Assembly (NCBI RefSeq): GCF_000151665.1
Contig: NW_013171849.1
Coordinates: 62,001 to 126,000 of the forward strand
DNA length: 64,000 bases
Reading direction: 5' to 3'
Source of the DNA: Blastocystis hominis
Lineage: Eukaryota > Sar > Bigyra > Opalinata > Blastocystidae
Shown here piece after piece: positions 18,049 through 30,912 of the stretch; the first letter of the stretch is position 1, and every line of letters starts with the position of its first letter. Below the pieces are notes generated by a model. That model worked only from the letters and a program-made list of their open reading frames with translations, was not told the origin of the DNA and did not search any database. A program made the position numbers and the translations under genes.

Positions 18049-19646
18049 GTGTATAATATAGATGAGGGAGTTCGGCAACTGCAAGCTATTGTCGTCGATC
18101 GATCGATCAATCTTCATCTCCTCGCTGTTCATGTTTGTATCGAGAGCAATTTGCTGATCACCTGTTTACAGCTCTATCAGAGTTGGAATACCGTCGATAA
18201 CCCCGAAAGAGTCGGTAGAAAACAGCTGCAGTTACCCTCCACCGTCCGATCTCTTCCTTCCTATGTGAAATGGATGATTCATCACGCTGAACAAGATATT
18301 CCGACCCACAATCCTCCCACCCCGCTGTCTGCAATGATTTCAAAGCCATTATCGTAAGTTCAGCTATACGAAGAATCGAGACATACTCGCATCGAATCCT
18401 TAAAGATTTCACCTGTCAATCTGTCAATCTCTCTGGCTTTGGGATCTCAGTCTATGTCCTCGAGTTACGACTATTTTACTATCCAGGATTTGAAGTGTGT
18501 TTTCCCACAGATCAGAAGTATTGATGAACGATATCCTCGACGAATCAGCTATGTGCTTTCTCAGCTATTGTCCACCTATCGCAAGTCCTTGCTGTTCAGT
18601 CTTCTTTATCGGTTTGGAGAGCAAAACACCTGGCAATCTCTATCGATTCGTTTCTTCCTTCTATCAAAACATCAAAACGTTGGGAGAGAATGTGATTACC
18701 GCTTTATCCAATTGCACATTGTCACTTGTTCGCATGCTTTCCTATGTGAGCGAGTACATCGATGCACAGATCGTGAATATATCTCTGTCTGGAATCGATG
18801 CAATGATGGGTTTCACAAGTTGGCTCTACATATTCTTCCAACAAGTGAACGTTTTAGCGATTCCACACACGCTCCATGGAGAAATCACACTGCAAAGTCC
18901 CTACATCAAATCGAAAAAGCGCTATTCCTTGTTTGGAAGGCTGTGGAATCAGAATTCAACATTGATATGGTATATGATAGGAATGATCGGAATGGTTTCG
19001 CGTCCTCTGCAAATGGTTCTCTTCGATCTCCAAACAATGCGACATTATCTTGATGGTGAACAAGTCAACAAAACGCGAGCCAAACCTCCCAATGTAGCGA
19101 TTGAAGGCATTGTAATGGTAAGAATTTGAATTGGATTTGATTCATTGTAGCCTTTTGATGAGATTTACAGCAAAGGACGTGAGTTGTTGACTCGTGTAGA
19201 AGATGGAAGACTGTATTTCGGTGTATTGTTTAGGCAATGCGTACATATTAACGACAAGGAATCATTTACTGATTGTTCAAGAGAAAATATCGCAGATTGT
19301 TTTACGATGCTGTGTGGCTTTCGATGATTGCTACAAGGTATATTTTCGGAGGAATGTAGATACAAACAATGTGGAGTTGTGTTTTGTGTGTATGAAGAAT
19401 TGTTCGTTGTTCAAGAGTCGATGGGATCGGATTCAGTTGAAATTGGAAGAAGTGTGTGTGAATATGGGGAAGAGTGAAGATACTGAGAAGAGGTGTGAGA
19501 AACTGATTGGTATCATCGAGAATGAGAGAAGAAATCACAGTTATAGTAAGTTTTGGAGAGGAGGAATGAGTTGTAGTTTGGAGATATCAATATTCGTTGA
19601 ATACATTAGCCCAGTTGGAGTGACTTGTTTGTTAATAAGTAAATGA
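18049..19646 (+). CDS. Unrecognised multi-exon gene, exon structure unresolved
   Basis: Base composition rises towards that of genes. Open blocks are 18049-18357 (SYVKWMIHHAEQ), 18497-19120 (hydrophobic, with YIDAQIVNISLSGIDAMMGF and a membrane-like stretch near WYMIGMIGMVS), then a likely 33-nt intron (about 19121-19153) leading into PFDEIYSKGRELL. A further open block covers 19203-19646. I could not chain all blocks and recognise no family. A membrane protein is possible. Coordinates mark the coding-looking area, not an exact CDS. Confidence 0.4.
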
Positions 19647-19961
19647 ATGATGTGTGTGATGATTTGATGAAATAGAAAGAAATGGAATGATTTGATTTGA
19701 TTAGGAGTGAAAGAATAAATGATTCTTCACAGAATGAATGAATGATATTGATGATTCTATTTTCTGAAATCATTGTCGATTGCTTCAACGTAGTTCAATA
19801 CACACTTGGTCAAAGAAATCCTTGCCAATGGTTTCATTCTATCTCAACATTTCACCAAACACCCATCCACACACACAGTATTCGAACAAACAAAAACTTC
19901 ACCAATGACGATTCCACCCTTCCTTTCTTCCTTTCTTTCTTCATGTAGCCTCACAATCAGC

Positions 19962-20768
19962 TTAGAGAGAAGCTCTCTTGGCCTTCTCAGCAGCAATGGC
20001 AGCGGCACGAATGCTCAGCTTGCGCTGAGTCTTCAGTCCCATGATACCGCCACCCCACTTCTTGTTCTCGGCGTACTTGGTGGTGAAGCTCTCCTGCAGC
20101 GAGTTCAGCGCCGCCTCGTCTTCAGGGTTCACTCCCGTCAGACACACGCAAGTAGCGGTCTTCTGGTGCACCAGAGCGCCCAGACGGCCCTTGCCGCTCA
20201 CGATCGCGTACGCAACGCCCATCTTGTGGCACAGAGCGGGCAGCCACATCACCAGCTCCAGGGGATCCACGTCGTTGGCAATCAGAACCAGCTTGGCCTT
20301 CTTGCGCTCCACCAGCTTCGTCACGTTGTCCAGACCGTACTTCACAACCAGAGCACGCTTCTCCTCCACGGGCTTGCCCTCAGCCTTCGCCTTGGCAGCA
20401 GCCTCCAGACGAGCCTTCTTCTCGGCCTCCGTCTCAGGAGCGTACTTGTTCATCAGACGGAACACCTCAGCAGCCTGGTTCTTGTCCAACACATGGCTGA
20501 ACTAATTCACGGTGGGAGGAACCTTCAGACGCTGGCTCAGAATCTTACGCTGTCTCTGGATGATCACGTAACGAGACTATTTCAAAAATCGGGAGAGATC
20601 CTTCTTAGGCTATGAAATTAGGCCGAACGGAACGCTATCGTACCAGAACATCTCCTCCAATGCGGAAGTTCTTGGGAGTAGCAGCAAAGATGGGGTTCAT
20701 AGAGTTAGCAGAGTCCTTAGCCTTAGTCTGGATATTAGAGATAGAAGCGAGCAAAATACCGAAGACAT
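19962..20768 (-). CDS. 60S ribosomal protein L7a (eL8) with two in-frame TAG codons
   Basis: Exons on the minus strand are 20760-20768 (three codons), 20644-20727 and 19962-20609, with introns of 32 and 34 nt. The protein (246 codons plus stop) matches L7a throughout: NPIFAATPKNFRIGGDV, PKKDLSRF, SRYVIIQRQRKILSQRLKVPP, VIANDVDPLELVMWLP, then KGRLG. It binds rRNA in the large ribosomal subunit. Two codons in strongly conserved places are TAG: 20577-20579, where the family has Trp (FVKW), and 20502-20504, where it has Gln (INQF). No GT...AG pair removes either one without deleting conserved residues. The copy may be a recent pseudogene, or the codons may be read through or edited, or be sequencing errors. 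TGTTTGTT lies downstream (19885-19892, minus). Confidence 0.85.
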
Positions 20769-21222
20769 AGTATGAATCGTCAATGAAATAGCTGGGAGAA
20801 TCAGAGATCAACTATTCATCAACATAATATATAGAATCAACAACAAAACTGAGGTCATAGCATTCTATACCAGATCTTTAGAGTTTCAGTAGGGTAGTAG
20901 CATTCACAAGTATAATCGAAATGACATCATATGATGTACATATTCTAAGAGATAATTCCATAGATTTACAGCAAGAGGAAATACAAGAAAATTCCAGGAA
21001 GCTGCTAAGCACTTTTCATGTGATTTAAGAGAACAGCGACTGCAACTTGAAATTCTCGAAGAATTGTATCTCAAAATGGAATCGCTCAATATAGATGTAT
21101 TCTACAACTATGGAAATCTTCCTTTTCCATTTTTTCTAATTTCGACAATCATGCTCTTTCTATTGATGTATTCAGGATATAGCAAACCAATCGATCTAAT
21201 AATGATAGTATGATATTCGAAA
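20769..21222. other. Intergenic region with a small minus-strand ORF of unknown value
   Basis: A 61-residue frame at 20904-21089 has no recognisable similarity. The gap separates L7a from a degenerate gene on the same strand. Confidence 0.35.
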
Positions 21223-22139
21223 TTATGAATTGAAACAAACACGCCAATATTCCCAAAATAAATCTGTTCTTGGTTTCTCATTGTAATCTACATCCCAATC
21301 AACTTTGGGTGCTTCATAAGGATAAACGGCTTTCTTCATTTCTGCACTTGATGTTATAACTTTGATTCCTTTGGCTGTTGTGTTACATTTTCCCTTAATA
21401 AACCATGCTCTAGGTTTATTTATTAGTTCTCTATCTTTTCCATTCATTATTTCACATTCATCTGGACTTCCATGAATCCATCGTAAAGGACCTGTCACAA
21501 TTACTGAACTCCTGTAACAACGAGTAGGACCTGAAAATACTCCCTTTTCAGTAATTCCATGGGAAGCATAAAAAAAGTTACTACTCAACCATCTAAATGA
21601 AAACAATTTGTTTCGGTACTCTTTCATGGTTGAATGCATCGGACTTTGATCATCAAAAATGTGTTTTCGTGCTTGGAGTTTATAGGTTCTTATCCAAAAT
21701 TCATGACTTCCTTTTCCCTATTTTGATAATACGGCTCCTCCAGAAGGATAAGGTCCACGGTTCACTCTACAAGAAAACGATATATCAATCTTGGTTTTTT
21801 GAATAGATCAATAATATCTGTATAGGACTTATTATCACAAGGATAAACATGAGTATCCGTGATAAAAGAATAATTGAATGGAAGATAAGCATTGTACAAC
21901 ACATGAGTGAGCCATTGCTTTTTAATGGTTTGCACCACATCTTCATTATGAACTGGGACAATCACATCAATTAGCTATGCAGTTGATGCAACAATGTCAC
22001 AGTTAGTAACTACAGCAATTTTGGCATTAGGATCTTTTGCCTTAACAGCTGCACTATTCCTTTACACCTCCTTTAGATATCTTGGATTTTCACCACATCT
22101 GTTTTGAGTATACAAGTAATAAACAATCCCTCGTTCCAT
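21223..22139 (-). pseudogene. Degenerate nucleotide-sugar transferase-like gene
   Basis: From ATG at 22139 the minus strand reads GIVYYLYTQNRCGENPRYLKE, then KDPNAKIAVVTNCD, then LIDVIVPVHNED, QWLTHVLYNAYL, SFITDTHVYPCD, and after a frame change GPYPSGGAV and the final FWEYWRVCFNS. The order resembles a GT-A transferase-like domain in which the KIAVVTN block precedes the acceptor region. It is interrupted by TAA after YLKEV, TAG after VAST-A and TAG before GKGSHEF. The frame change follows a good acceptor-like TTCTTGTAG with no matching donor, so a splice donor may have been lost. I call it a pseudogene; the original function is not certain. Confidence 0.65.
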
Positions 22140-25100
22140 AATTGGTGGTCACGGATTAGGAAACGATTTGTAGACAAACAGAGATTGGATGTGTCTATAA
22201 TCATCAAATATAAATTAATATATACAAATGAGGATAGCACTGAGTAGAATGAGCATATTTAGGATAGACTAACGTAGAATTGCAAACATTGCTTTGATAA
22301 ATATTGGTATAATATTATGATATGCTTGTTGTTATTCCATTCGTTTTTGAGTTAGTACTAATAGATTTCTTAATAGACAGTATTTCTTTGTCATTTTCTT
22401 TCAGAGATTAATTGAAATAGAAAGAATATTACTGACATAAAGAAGTAAATATAAACAAAATAGATAATATTAATCTAGACTTGATGGTTCTATAATATAA
22501 CTAATTTTCCTACAGAAGAACAGAGTGTTTAAAATGATATATGCATGATCAAGTAATATATCCTAATTGCTTTTTTATTGAGATAAGTTGGATTTCAATT
22601 TACTTATAGCATGTGATAAGTAATAATAATGATTGTAGTGTACTCACACAATATATATTTTATTTGACGAGTGTGCTATTGGCTTGACTTCTCTTTTTTA
22701 CTATTCTAAAAAAGATATATTGTAAAACACACATAAATTAGTACAAAATGGTGTGATGACCAAATGCGAAATTACAAATCACTATGATTCATAAATTAAT
22801 TAGAACTCAAAAAATACTTCTAAAAATATAGTGTAGAATATATAATTCCATATTTTCTTTTTGTTCTCTCTGCTGGAAATTACTATGAGTGTTTCAACTT
22901 TTATGATAGAATGCCTATTTTTCGAAAATAGATTAACAGCTATATAGGTGTTTGTAACTACTAGATATCACTCTATATTTTTAGTGTAAGGTTTTTAGTA
23001 TATCGGAATGAAAGAATAATAATTATTCTTCTTATAACTTTTCATAATACATATAATACATATAATATCATAATTCTCTATTTACTTTATTTTGGCATTA
23101 TTGCAAATTACAGCATACAACATTTAGTGTTTGTATTTATTACTAACATATGCTATTATTTTTCTATATGGCAAAATATTACAAAAGCACAATTACGAAA
23201 TAGTTATTAAATGAAAAGCAAATAATAAATGTAAATATATATATATTTACTGTAAATATGTATTGAAAAAAAAAGAAATCATATAGAAAATTAATTTATA
23301 TATATATATATATATATAATATATATATTAACATATATTAACATATATATTATATATATATTATATGTTAATATATGTTAAAATATATAATATATATTAT
23401 ACTTAATATTACTCAATATTATATATAATATTGGCTTTTATTTTTCAATTTCTATTATTTTCTTTAGTGTATTTCATTGTCGATACAATTATTATATATA
23501 TATATATATATATAAGTATAATATCTCTATTTATACGTATAGACTTATTGACATAAAAGAAAAAACATGCAAACTAATAAATGAAGAAAAATGAAAAGTA
23601 TAGAAATACATCGTAATTAATACTATTCTTCCAAATAGCCATATACATATATTTATGTTATCATTTAAAAATATGAATTTTCACATATATGGATAGATAT
23701 TTATATATATATATATATAGTGGTAACAAAAAGTATATATGGAAACATTCAAATTTTTGAAAATGGAAAATCCTTTTAGTCATTATCATGTACTTGAAAT
23801 TAGTAAAAAATAGCTGCTATTTATCATCTTAGTTTTTCATTCTACATTAATTTTACTTGAGTTATAATTATATTGTGTTGCACAGTCTATATAAATTCGT
23901 AAAAATGCCTTATATATTATTGATACTCATTTCCTGATTCCTGCTATTTATACATACAACTTGTGAAAAACAATATTTTATTTTTCTTTCTTATTTGGAA
24001 ATTTCTAGGAGAAATGAAGGAGTGTTAATTTTTTCCCAGTGCAATGATTATTTTAGTCTCTATTTACTGCATACAGTAGTTTTTTTTACATATAATAACA
24101 ATTTGACGCAAATATATATCATTTTTAATTTTAGTCCTCAATTTATGTTGTATTTATTTTTTATTATAATATCTAAGTGAAACTGTTCTAAATTTATTTC
24201 TCTAACCCAGAATATATAGAGAAGCATTTTATGCAAGTATTCTATACCATAAAATGCGTTTTCAATAAAATATGATACAAAATGTGTTTTTTGCATATAG
24301 TGAATTTTGGTATTTTCATTTCAAAATTGTTATTGAAGTGAAATTTGAGCTTTATTATCCTATATTATTTTTGTATATATCTCTATACTCATGTACATAC
24401 TACTGAATATTCGAAAAGACTTAAAGTTGTTCATTGGAATGAATCACATCTATATGCAATTTTAGTGTGTAAAAATATCTTTTAGACTTTATTGGTATTT
24501 CATATAGATATTCTAAGTATGAATCAAGCGGTTATTTGAGTGTGTACATTTTTCCATCCAATATTAATTTACATATAAAATAATATAATGGTACTAAAAA
24601 TACGTAGATAGGCATATATTGATATTCTTCTTCATATTGTAGTTGTTATTTAAGAAAATACTGTATTATCTATTATCACATGCGCCATACTTAGAAAAAT
24701 GAAATTTCAATTTTGGCTTGTAATTTATGATTTTTACTATATGATACATTAGCCTTTAAGGTACATAAAGATGTAAAATTGATGGTACACTTATAGAATA
24801 TATAATTAATAAAAGGACAATAAAAATTCTAATATCAGATTGTAATCATTACTTTTTCATTTTTATGCAGTGTATTAGCATTTGGTTTACCTTACTTGTA
24901 TAGACTTTGAATATATATCTAAATAATTTGTGGCGTATCTTTTTGTCTGTGTTATGGCCCAAGAAATAAAAGGTTTGTCATTAATAGAATATATATTATT
25001 TGTGTCCATGTATCTCCAAATCATATTTGTAGTAGTATATTCTTTCCTATTTTCCTATTATTACTATTATTTTCACATTAGGAACTTAGTATAGTGTTAT

Positions 25101-25748
25101 TTGGAGAACAATACTTTACTAGTAAACGTAATTCATCTTTTGCAGAAAAATGTAATTATAAACCAAATGATATGTATAATGCTGAAGATTATAAAAAAGG
25201 TGTTAATATAAATTCTTTTCTGTTATTATTTCCTAAAACACAAGTAAAAATAACATATGTACTGAGCATATCATTAGTAAAATAACTTGAGTTTAGTGTA
25301 CAATTTACCTAGGATGTAGTAATTATTTATTATTCCCTTCACAGCTCTTCTTAAAAATGCTTATTTTATGAGGACTTTTCATTATTCAAAAATCACAATA
25401 GGAAATATGAATAATTAGTCATATAGACTTTCCTTTCTCTCTACACTATTTTTCATTCCATAAATAGCAATAAACTAAAAATAGGGTATTATCATTATTA
25501 AATAGCTTTGTTTGATTTTTACTATTTTACACAATTCAATGAGGTATGAATCATAAATGAAGCGACAGTATTTATATTTGTAAAAACAGAAAGTCAATAA
25601 TATAACTAATTTTAAATACGTTTATGCATACTTCGAATTAAGAAAGTAATCCTGAATTTTTACATTTTGGAAATAATAATTGTTGGCTTTATTCCATTAT
25701 TTGTAAAATGCTAATTCTATAATATGTATATATACCTAGAAAACAATA
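22140..25748. other. Gene desert, extremely A+T-rich
   Basis: About 3.6 kb with no supported ORF, many (TA)n runs (for example near 23300, 23490 and 23700) and a large A+T palindrome (23329-23380). Confidence 0.65.
23329..23380. repeat. Large A+T inverted repeat
   Basis: The left arm TAACATATATTAACATATAT (from 23329) pairs with the right arm ATATGTTAATATATGTTA (23363-23380) around an AT-only centre, within a longer TA-repeat tract. It could extrude as a cruciform. Such tracts are also assembly-prone. Confidence 0.7.
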
Positions 25749-27173
25749 TTGGTACATGTTACTATATTCTTAGATGATAGTATGGATAATATAACAAATC
25801 CAACTACATCAATGCTATATACTAGAAAAGGAAGCCATGCAAAAACTGTAAATGATTCTGTTCTACACTCTATCACTTCCAATAACAATGTGACTATTCC
25901 AACAAAAAAGAATCAGCCATATGAATCAAAGTCTCTTCTATTCTTTTCACCTGATGTTCATGATGGCACGATGACAGATCTTGCCATTTCTCTGACTTCA
26001 CAAGGTCATTCAATCTATTTCTATAATAATAAGGGTGCTTTGCCTATTTATACTGGTCTTCGTTCGAAGACTCTCAGTGAAAAACAATATTTGCGATTGA
26101 GTGGTACAAAGAATAAATCAAGAATCATTTTTGCTTCTCGACAACTATGTAAAACATCAAAACTCTTTGCATATAATATGAAGTCTGTTCAACGCCTCTG
26201 GTCAATATTTCGTAACGATATTCTGTTTAAACGTGTTGATGCTATCATTTGTATGCTCTATCCATCGGAATGTCAAAACTATTTAGCATTTAACAAAACA
26301 GTTATATTCATGCCTGCTCACCGTTTTCTCATCAAACGATGTTCTTCAAGTGATTCGAAAAGCCTTATAAAATGGATGTTCAATAAGCCTAAAGCTCCTA
26401 TTATTGTAATGGCTGCAGGAAAGTATGATGCAGAATACATCAACTATTATTCTGGAAAGAATGTGGACTATATAATTGCGTCTACAGTACTCATGTATTC
26501 CCCGCCTACATCTTATTCACCGAAATACAATGAATATTTGTATGCTCCTTTTAAAAGAAATCCATTTTATAAACGTTACAAAGCAACAATATCGAAGGCT
26601 TGTAAATCGTCATATTTCAATTGTCCTGTTGTCCATATTCGAGAAAAAATAAAAGGAAGGTTCACATATTCTGATATCAATTCATTTAAGGCAGTGATTG
26701 TATTTCCATATGCTGTTTTATCCTATTATCTCGCAGATTTGATTACTACTGCTATTCCAATGTTTGTGCCTTCACCATCATTTATCGTTCAAAATAAGAT
26801 TAATAGGAAGCATATTGAAGCCAATATTCAGTAGCCTCTTTTGAAGAATCCTCAGGTGAATACAAGTGTTTTGAATTAGGATGTCGAGGAGGTTCCTGAA
26901 ATCTCTTTCCACAATAGGAAGGATCTCCGGCTTTCATATCATAACTATACTCCATGCTCAATTATTTTCAACAATATCTCGCACTTAGTTGAGTTGATGA
27001 AAACAACGAATTATTCTCATGTGTATGAATGCAATTTGAAGTATCGTCAACATATTATCAACCACAACAAAATGCAATGGAATAAGTTGTTTCAAAAAAT
27101 ACAAGTAAATAGAGTGATGCCCACTAGTTGGAATGAATCGTTGAATTGTTTTGGAGAAACAAGTTTTTACTAA
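25749..27173 (+). pseudogene. Glycosyltransferase-like gene with an in-frame stop
   Basis: The frame is open from 25749 to TAG at 26832-26834 (361 residues). The same frame then continues after a possible 24-nt intron ending at TAG (about 26880) as DVEEVPEISFHNRKDLRL and runs to TAA at 27171-27173. The main body has LLFFSPDVHDGTMTDLAISL, VIFMPAHRFLIK and a C-terminal PSPSFIV block, a layout typical of GT-B-like transferases with an N-terminal Rossmann half. Because good coding sequence follows the TAG, I treat it as a disabled or truncated gene. The 5' end may also be incomplete. No exact family assigned. Confidence 0.5.
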
Positions 27174-29285
27174 AGTAAATATATAAATAATACAATATAT
27201 AGTATTTTTGTGAAAGAATTATGTGTGAATATTTCATGTGGATCGTTTTTAATAATTCTGTGCACGTGTCTTTTCCAATATATAATTGTTTGTTTCTCTA
27301 CACTGCTTTTGTTGCTTTCATGTATATCGAATATAAATAATAAATAGCCTTCATCATGATGAGTCACAAATAACAATTTATACAATAGAACCAGCGATTC
27401 TTGTGATGCGGTGATATAAAATTATGATTCTATTTTATATATATTCCTAAACTATTAATAATCAAACTTAACATCATAGATAACTCAATACTAAGCTATC
27501 AGAATTATAAAAGTGAAAAATAGCATGTTATATGAATCACGTGACTCAAATTCTCAATATTTGTCCACGTGTTTTGGATCCATTTTTCTCAAAACTCTAT
27601 TTTTCTCTGTCAATACTTGGCGAAATATTTTTTTCATAATTAAATAAGAAACTATATATGATTATGTACACAAATAAATTATTAGAAAGTCATTCAACTG
27701 CATCCATATACACATTTGCTCGAAAAAAGGCTTAACTTAGAAAAGGTGCAATTCCTTTCAAGTAACAAGAATATAATTTTTAATTGTTTAAAAGAGGTCT
27801 GGTAGTGAAAATATTCACGAGGCAAGTTTTGGAAAAAGCTATCGATTATTTTATCAAAATAGCATGCTTATATATTTTTATTGTTTATAATGACTTATTG
27901 GAAATGTATCACACCCCTTGGAGAATCGATATAAAATACAAAAAGAATTTTTTGCTTTTGTTTTTGCCATCATCATCGTGACAAGCTTATTCCACACTTA
28001 TGATGATTTGTATTTATGTAAATATGTATTGCAATCATTTCTGCTATGTTATACAATCAGCCAATACATCAGAATGAAATTGCTTTTTTTTTATATTAAA
28101 GCGAAAATCCTTGAACATTTGATTCAATACATTATTCTTATGAATAGTACTATTTTTGTATCATATATTAAATAGTGCTGAATATTACTTTTGTCCTAAT
28201 ATTGTAATGTATTGATTTTTCGATATTAGTCATAGGTTTGGTACATGAGTTCTGGATTACGCTTTATAGCATTATCACCATTTTATATGTAAAGAAAATA
28301 GTATCCTTATTATTTTTAAATAGTTCTTAAAAGTCACAGAGTCATTCTTATTTGGTTTGAACAAAAAATAGGATTATTGGTATTGATTTTTCGATTTTAC
28401 CATTTTATTCTTCATAGGATAGCTTCATTTAATTTATTCATAGTTGAATAGTCATTTCTAATATGGTTCTAACAGTTCTAAAAATCTCAGTACATTTTTA
28501 GTAGTTTCGAAAATGATGTTGATGTGGGAGTATCATATGAACCAATTCTCTTTTAAAATGGAAGTAGATATTTCCATCAATCCACATTCACACTCAAAAG
28601 AAGGGAATGAAGACAATAGCTCAAAATACAAGCAAAACTAGTTGCTTGCATTGAAAATCATATGTAAATAATATGAACAAGTGTGCTTCATTGACACAAT
28701 ATAAGAAAAATAGCAAATACTAAATCTGATTGATATTCTCAAAAATAGAGTAGAAATCACACTATGTGCTATATTATGCTCTGTGCTTCAATGATATTCA
28801 AAATACTATACCATCGTTTTTTCACATATTGTGACGTTTTTCTGTACAATTTCCTTGGACATATATATATATATTGTGGTATATTTAGATTGTAATTTAG
28901 AAGCTTGTATTCTTATTGGAATGAGTGAGTGAATGAAATATACAAGCTTTGGTTAAACTCAAGCTATTGTATAGAATCAATAATAACTCATTTCTAGAAC
29001 TTTTGCCCATAATAATAGGATTGACTAAAATTCCATTTTTATCAATAGAACTATTTTCTAATTTCAACTTTGGCACAATAATATAGTAAATGTACGCCTC
29101 TTATCGAAAGCTACATAATTAATGTAATACACTAAGAATCCATTGATCATTGAGCCCAATTTGATATTCCTTCCTTATCATGCTCATACTCCTTTCATTC
29201 TTTATCCATATTATTATGACCACAATATTTTGAACCAATATGTGGTTATTGTCTGTAGTATCTTTGTAGTTCAATTATAATCTGA
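27174..29285. other. A+T-rich intergenic region, no gene seen
   Basis: Only short, low-complexity frames are present on either strand. Confidence 0.55.
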
Positions 29286-30912
29286 TTAGTGCAAAACACT
29301 CCACACTAGCTTTATTCCATACGTCTTTCTTATTATCTGAGCAAGCTGCCACATGTAAGTGCCTCGTTTATAGTCCTTTGATATCTTGGTTCGTTTGTGA
29401 GGTATTTCAATGCAAAATTCGTTGGCTAAGACATAAAAGTGATAATCTACAAAATAGGACAAATCACAATCAAATACGTTGAGATATCATCCGATTCAAT
29501 AGTTCTTCCTTGTTATATCCATAATCAATGAAATAGGGATGGAATATGGGATTATCCATTGAACGTTTGATTATGGAATAGGGTTCCATTTCATGGTCAG
29601 CATTGTATCGGTAAAGAATGTTCTTATTCTCGGCAAGCATTTTATCTACATTTACAATTCTCTATGTGTGGTTCAGAATTTATATAGAACTACATGTCGA
29701 CCTGTAGGATGAGGTACAACACTATGCATATACACTCGCTTCAATTCCGATTTTGTATGAGGAACCATATCCCAACTAACCATTACAACAATCCACACAA
29801 ATCATATACATATTCTCACACAATCCTTTTTCATAACAATTCTTGTGATTCACTTCTTTTTCATTCATTAGGAATGACTTTAGCAACAATACGGCTTTCG
29901 GATCCTTCAGTGTTTGATTATGAATCTGGAGTGTCGAATATAGAGTATCGGATGAAAATACATCGATATCACTCACAAAGTAATGAGTTGTATCAATGAA
30001 CTCGATCGCTAAGTCCCTCAAAACATTGATAGGAAAGATTGTATTGTTTCGATAAACCGGTTTCTTTCCATGATAATAAATGCTTTGATAACGCGAGCCG
30101 ATCCTAGACTTCACAATGTAGAGTATAAAGGTGATTCGTTTATAGGACTTGTATGAATCGATCACCTCTCTTAACTCATCAATCTCATTCTCTGTAACGA
30201 AGATTACCATATTGATTCGATGTTTCCATCTCTTCATCAAATAGGGCAATCGATCTTTCCGAACTAACGTTAAGATTGTAATTAGAGTGACATCATCATA
30301 ATCCTTGGGATTATCTAGTATGTAAGAGAGAGCAACTTTCATAAATCATACATGGCTTTCTTTTGAAGGACGAACATTCATCTTTCATTGTATCATATGT
30401 AACGACATAGAATTGCTGGCAATGTGAGTATGGATGTGAATCATGGCAATCGAAAAATAGATTCTCTTTGTTGTGCTTGAAGAAATCAAACAAATCACTG
30501 GCATTATGACAAGCTGAGCTCGCAAATGGGTTGAGATAATATGGAACGAGCTGTTGAAAACACTTCTTTTCATTGCTGAAATGCTTGAGAGAGGGTATCT
30601 TCATTAGCTTTTGCACATATACGTTTTTCTTTCCATATCGCTTATCAAGAGGTTGAAAATCAATATACTAGTTATAATAGGATGAGAGAGCAAAGAATAC
30701 AGGAGCAACTGTTGGTAACGTTGTGGTAATAGTTTTCGAATGATGAGACAAGACTTTGTGAGATGGTAATTGTATTTGCTATGGAATATGAAAGAATTGA
30801 GTGGAGAACTTACTTTTAAGACATGAATTGATTCCAAACTCCAGTTTGGATGAGTAGTGTGTAACAGAATAGAAAGCTCCCCTAAGACTGCAAGGATCAG
30901 AAATACTATCAT
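29286..30912 (-). CDS. LARGE-like glycosyltransferase (GT49)
   Basis: Seven exons on the minus strand: 30814-30912, 30701-30778, 30352-30667, 29810-30314, 29691-29775, 29478-29661 and 29286-29446. The six introns are 35, 33, 37, 34, 29 and 31 nt, all GT...TAG, and every phase matches, giving 475 residues. An N-terminal signal anchor (MIVFLILAVLGELSILL) precedes a stem and a GT49 domain: DVTLITILTLVRKDRLPYL, then FPINVLRDLAIEF, the DxD motif in FVSDIDVF, and the C-terminal EPY ... HPYFIDYGYNKEE. GT49 enzymes add glucuronic acid or GlcNAc to surface glycans in the Golgi (family knowledge). The catalytic DID is intact. Confidence 0.85.

Noticed and set aside
19806-20615. 269-residue plus-strand ORF opposite L7a
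   Set aside because: Antisense shadow of the ribosomal protein gene (Leu/Ser/His-rich reversal of Lys/Ala-rich coding).
20610-20643. A further TAG in L7a upstream of PKKDLSRF
   Set aside because: It is the end of a 34-nt intron; removal joins NFRIGGDVL to PKKDLSRF.
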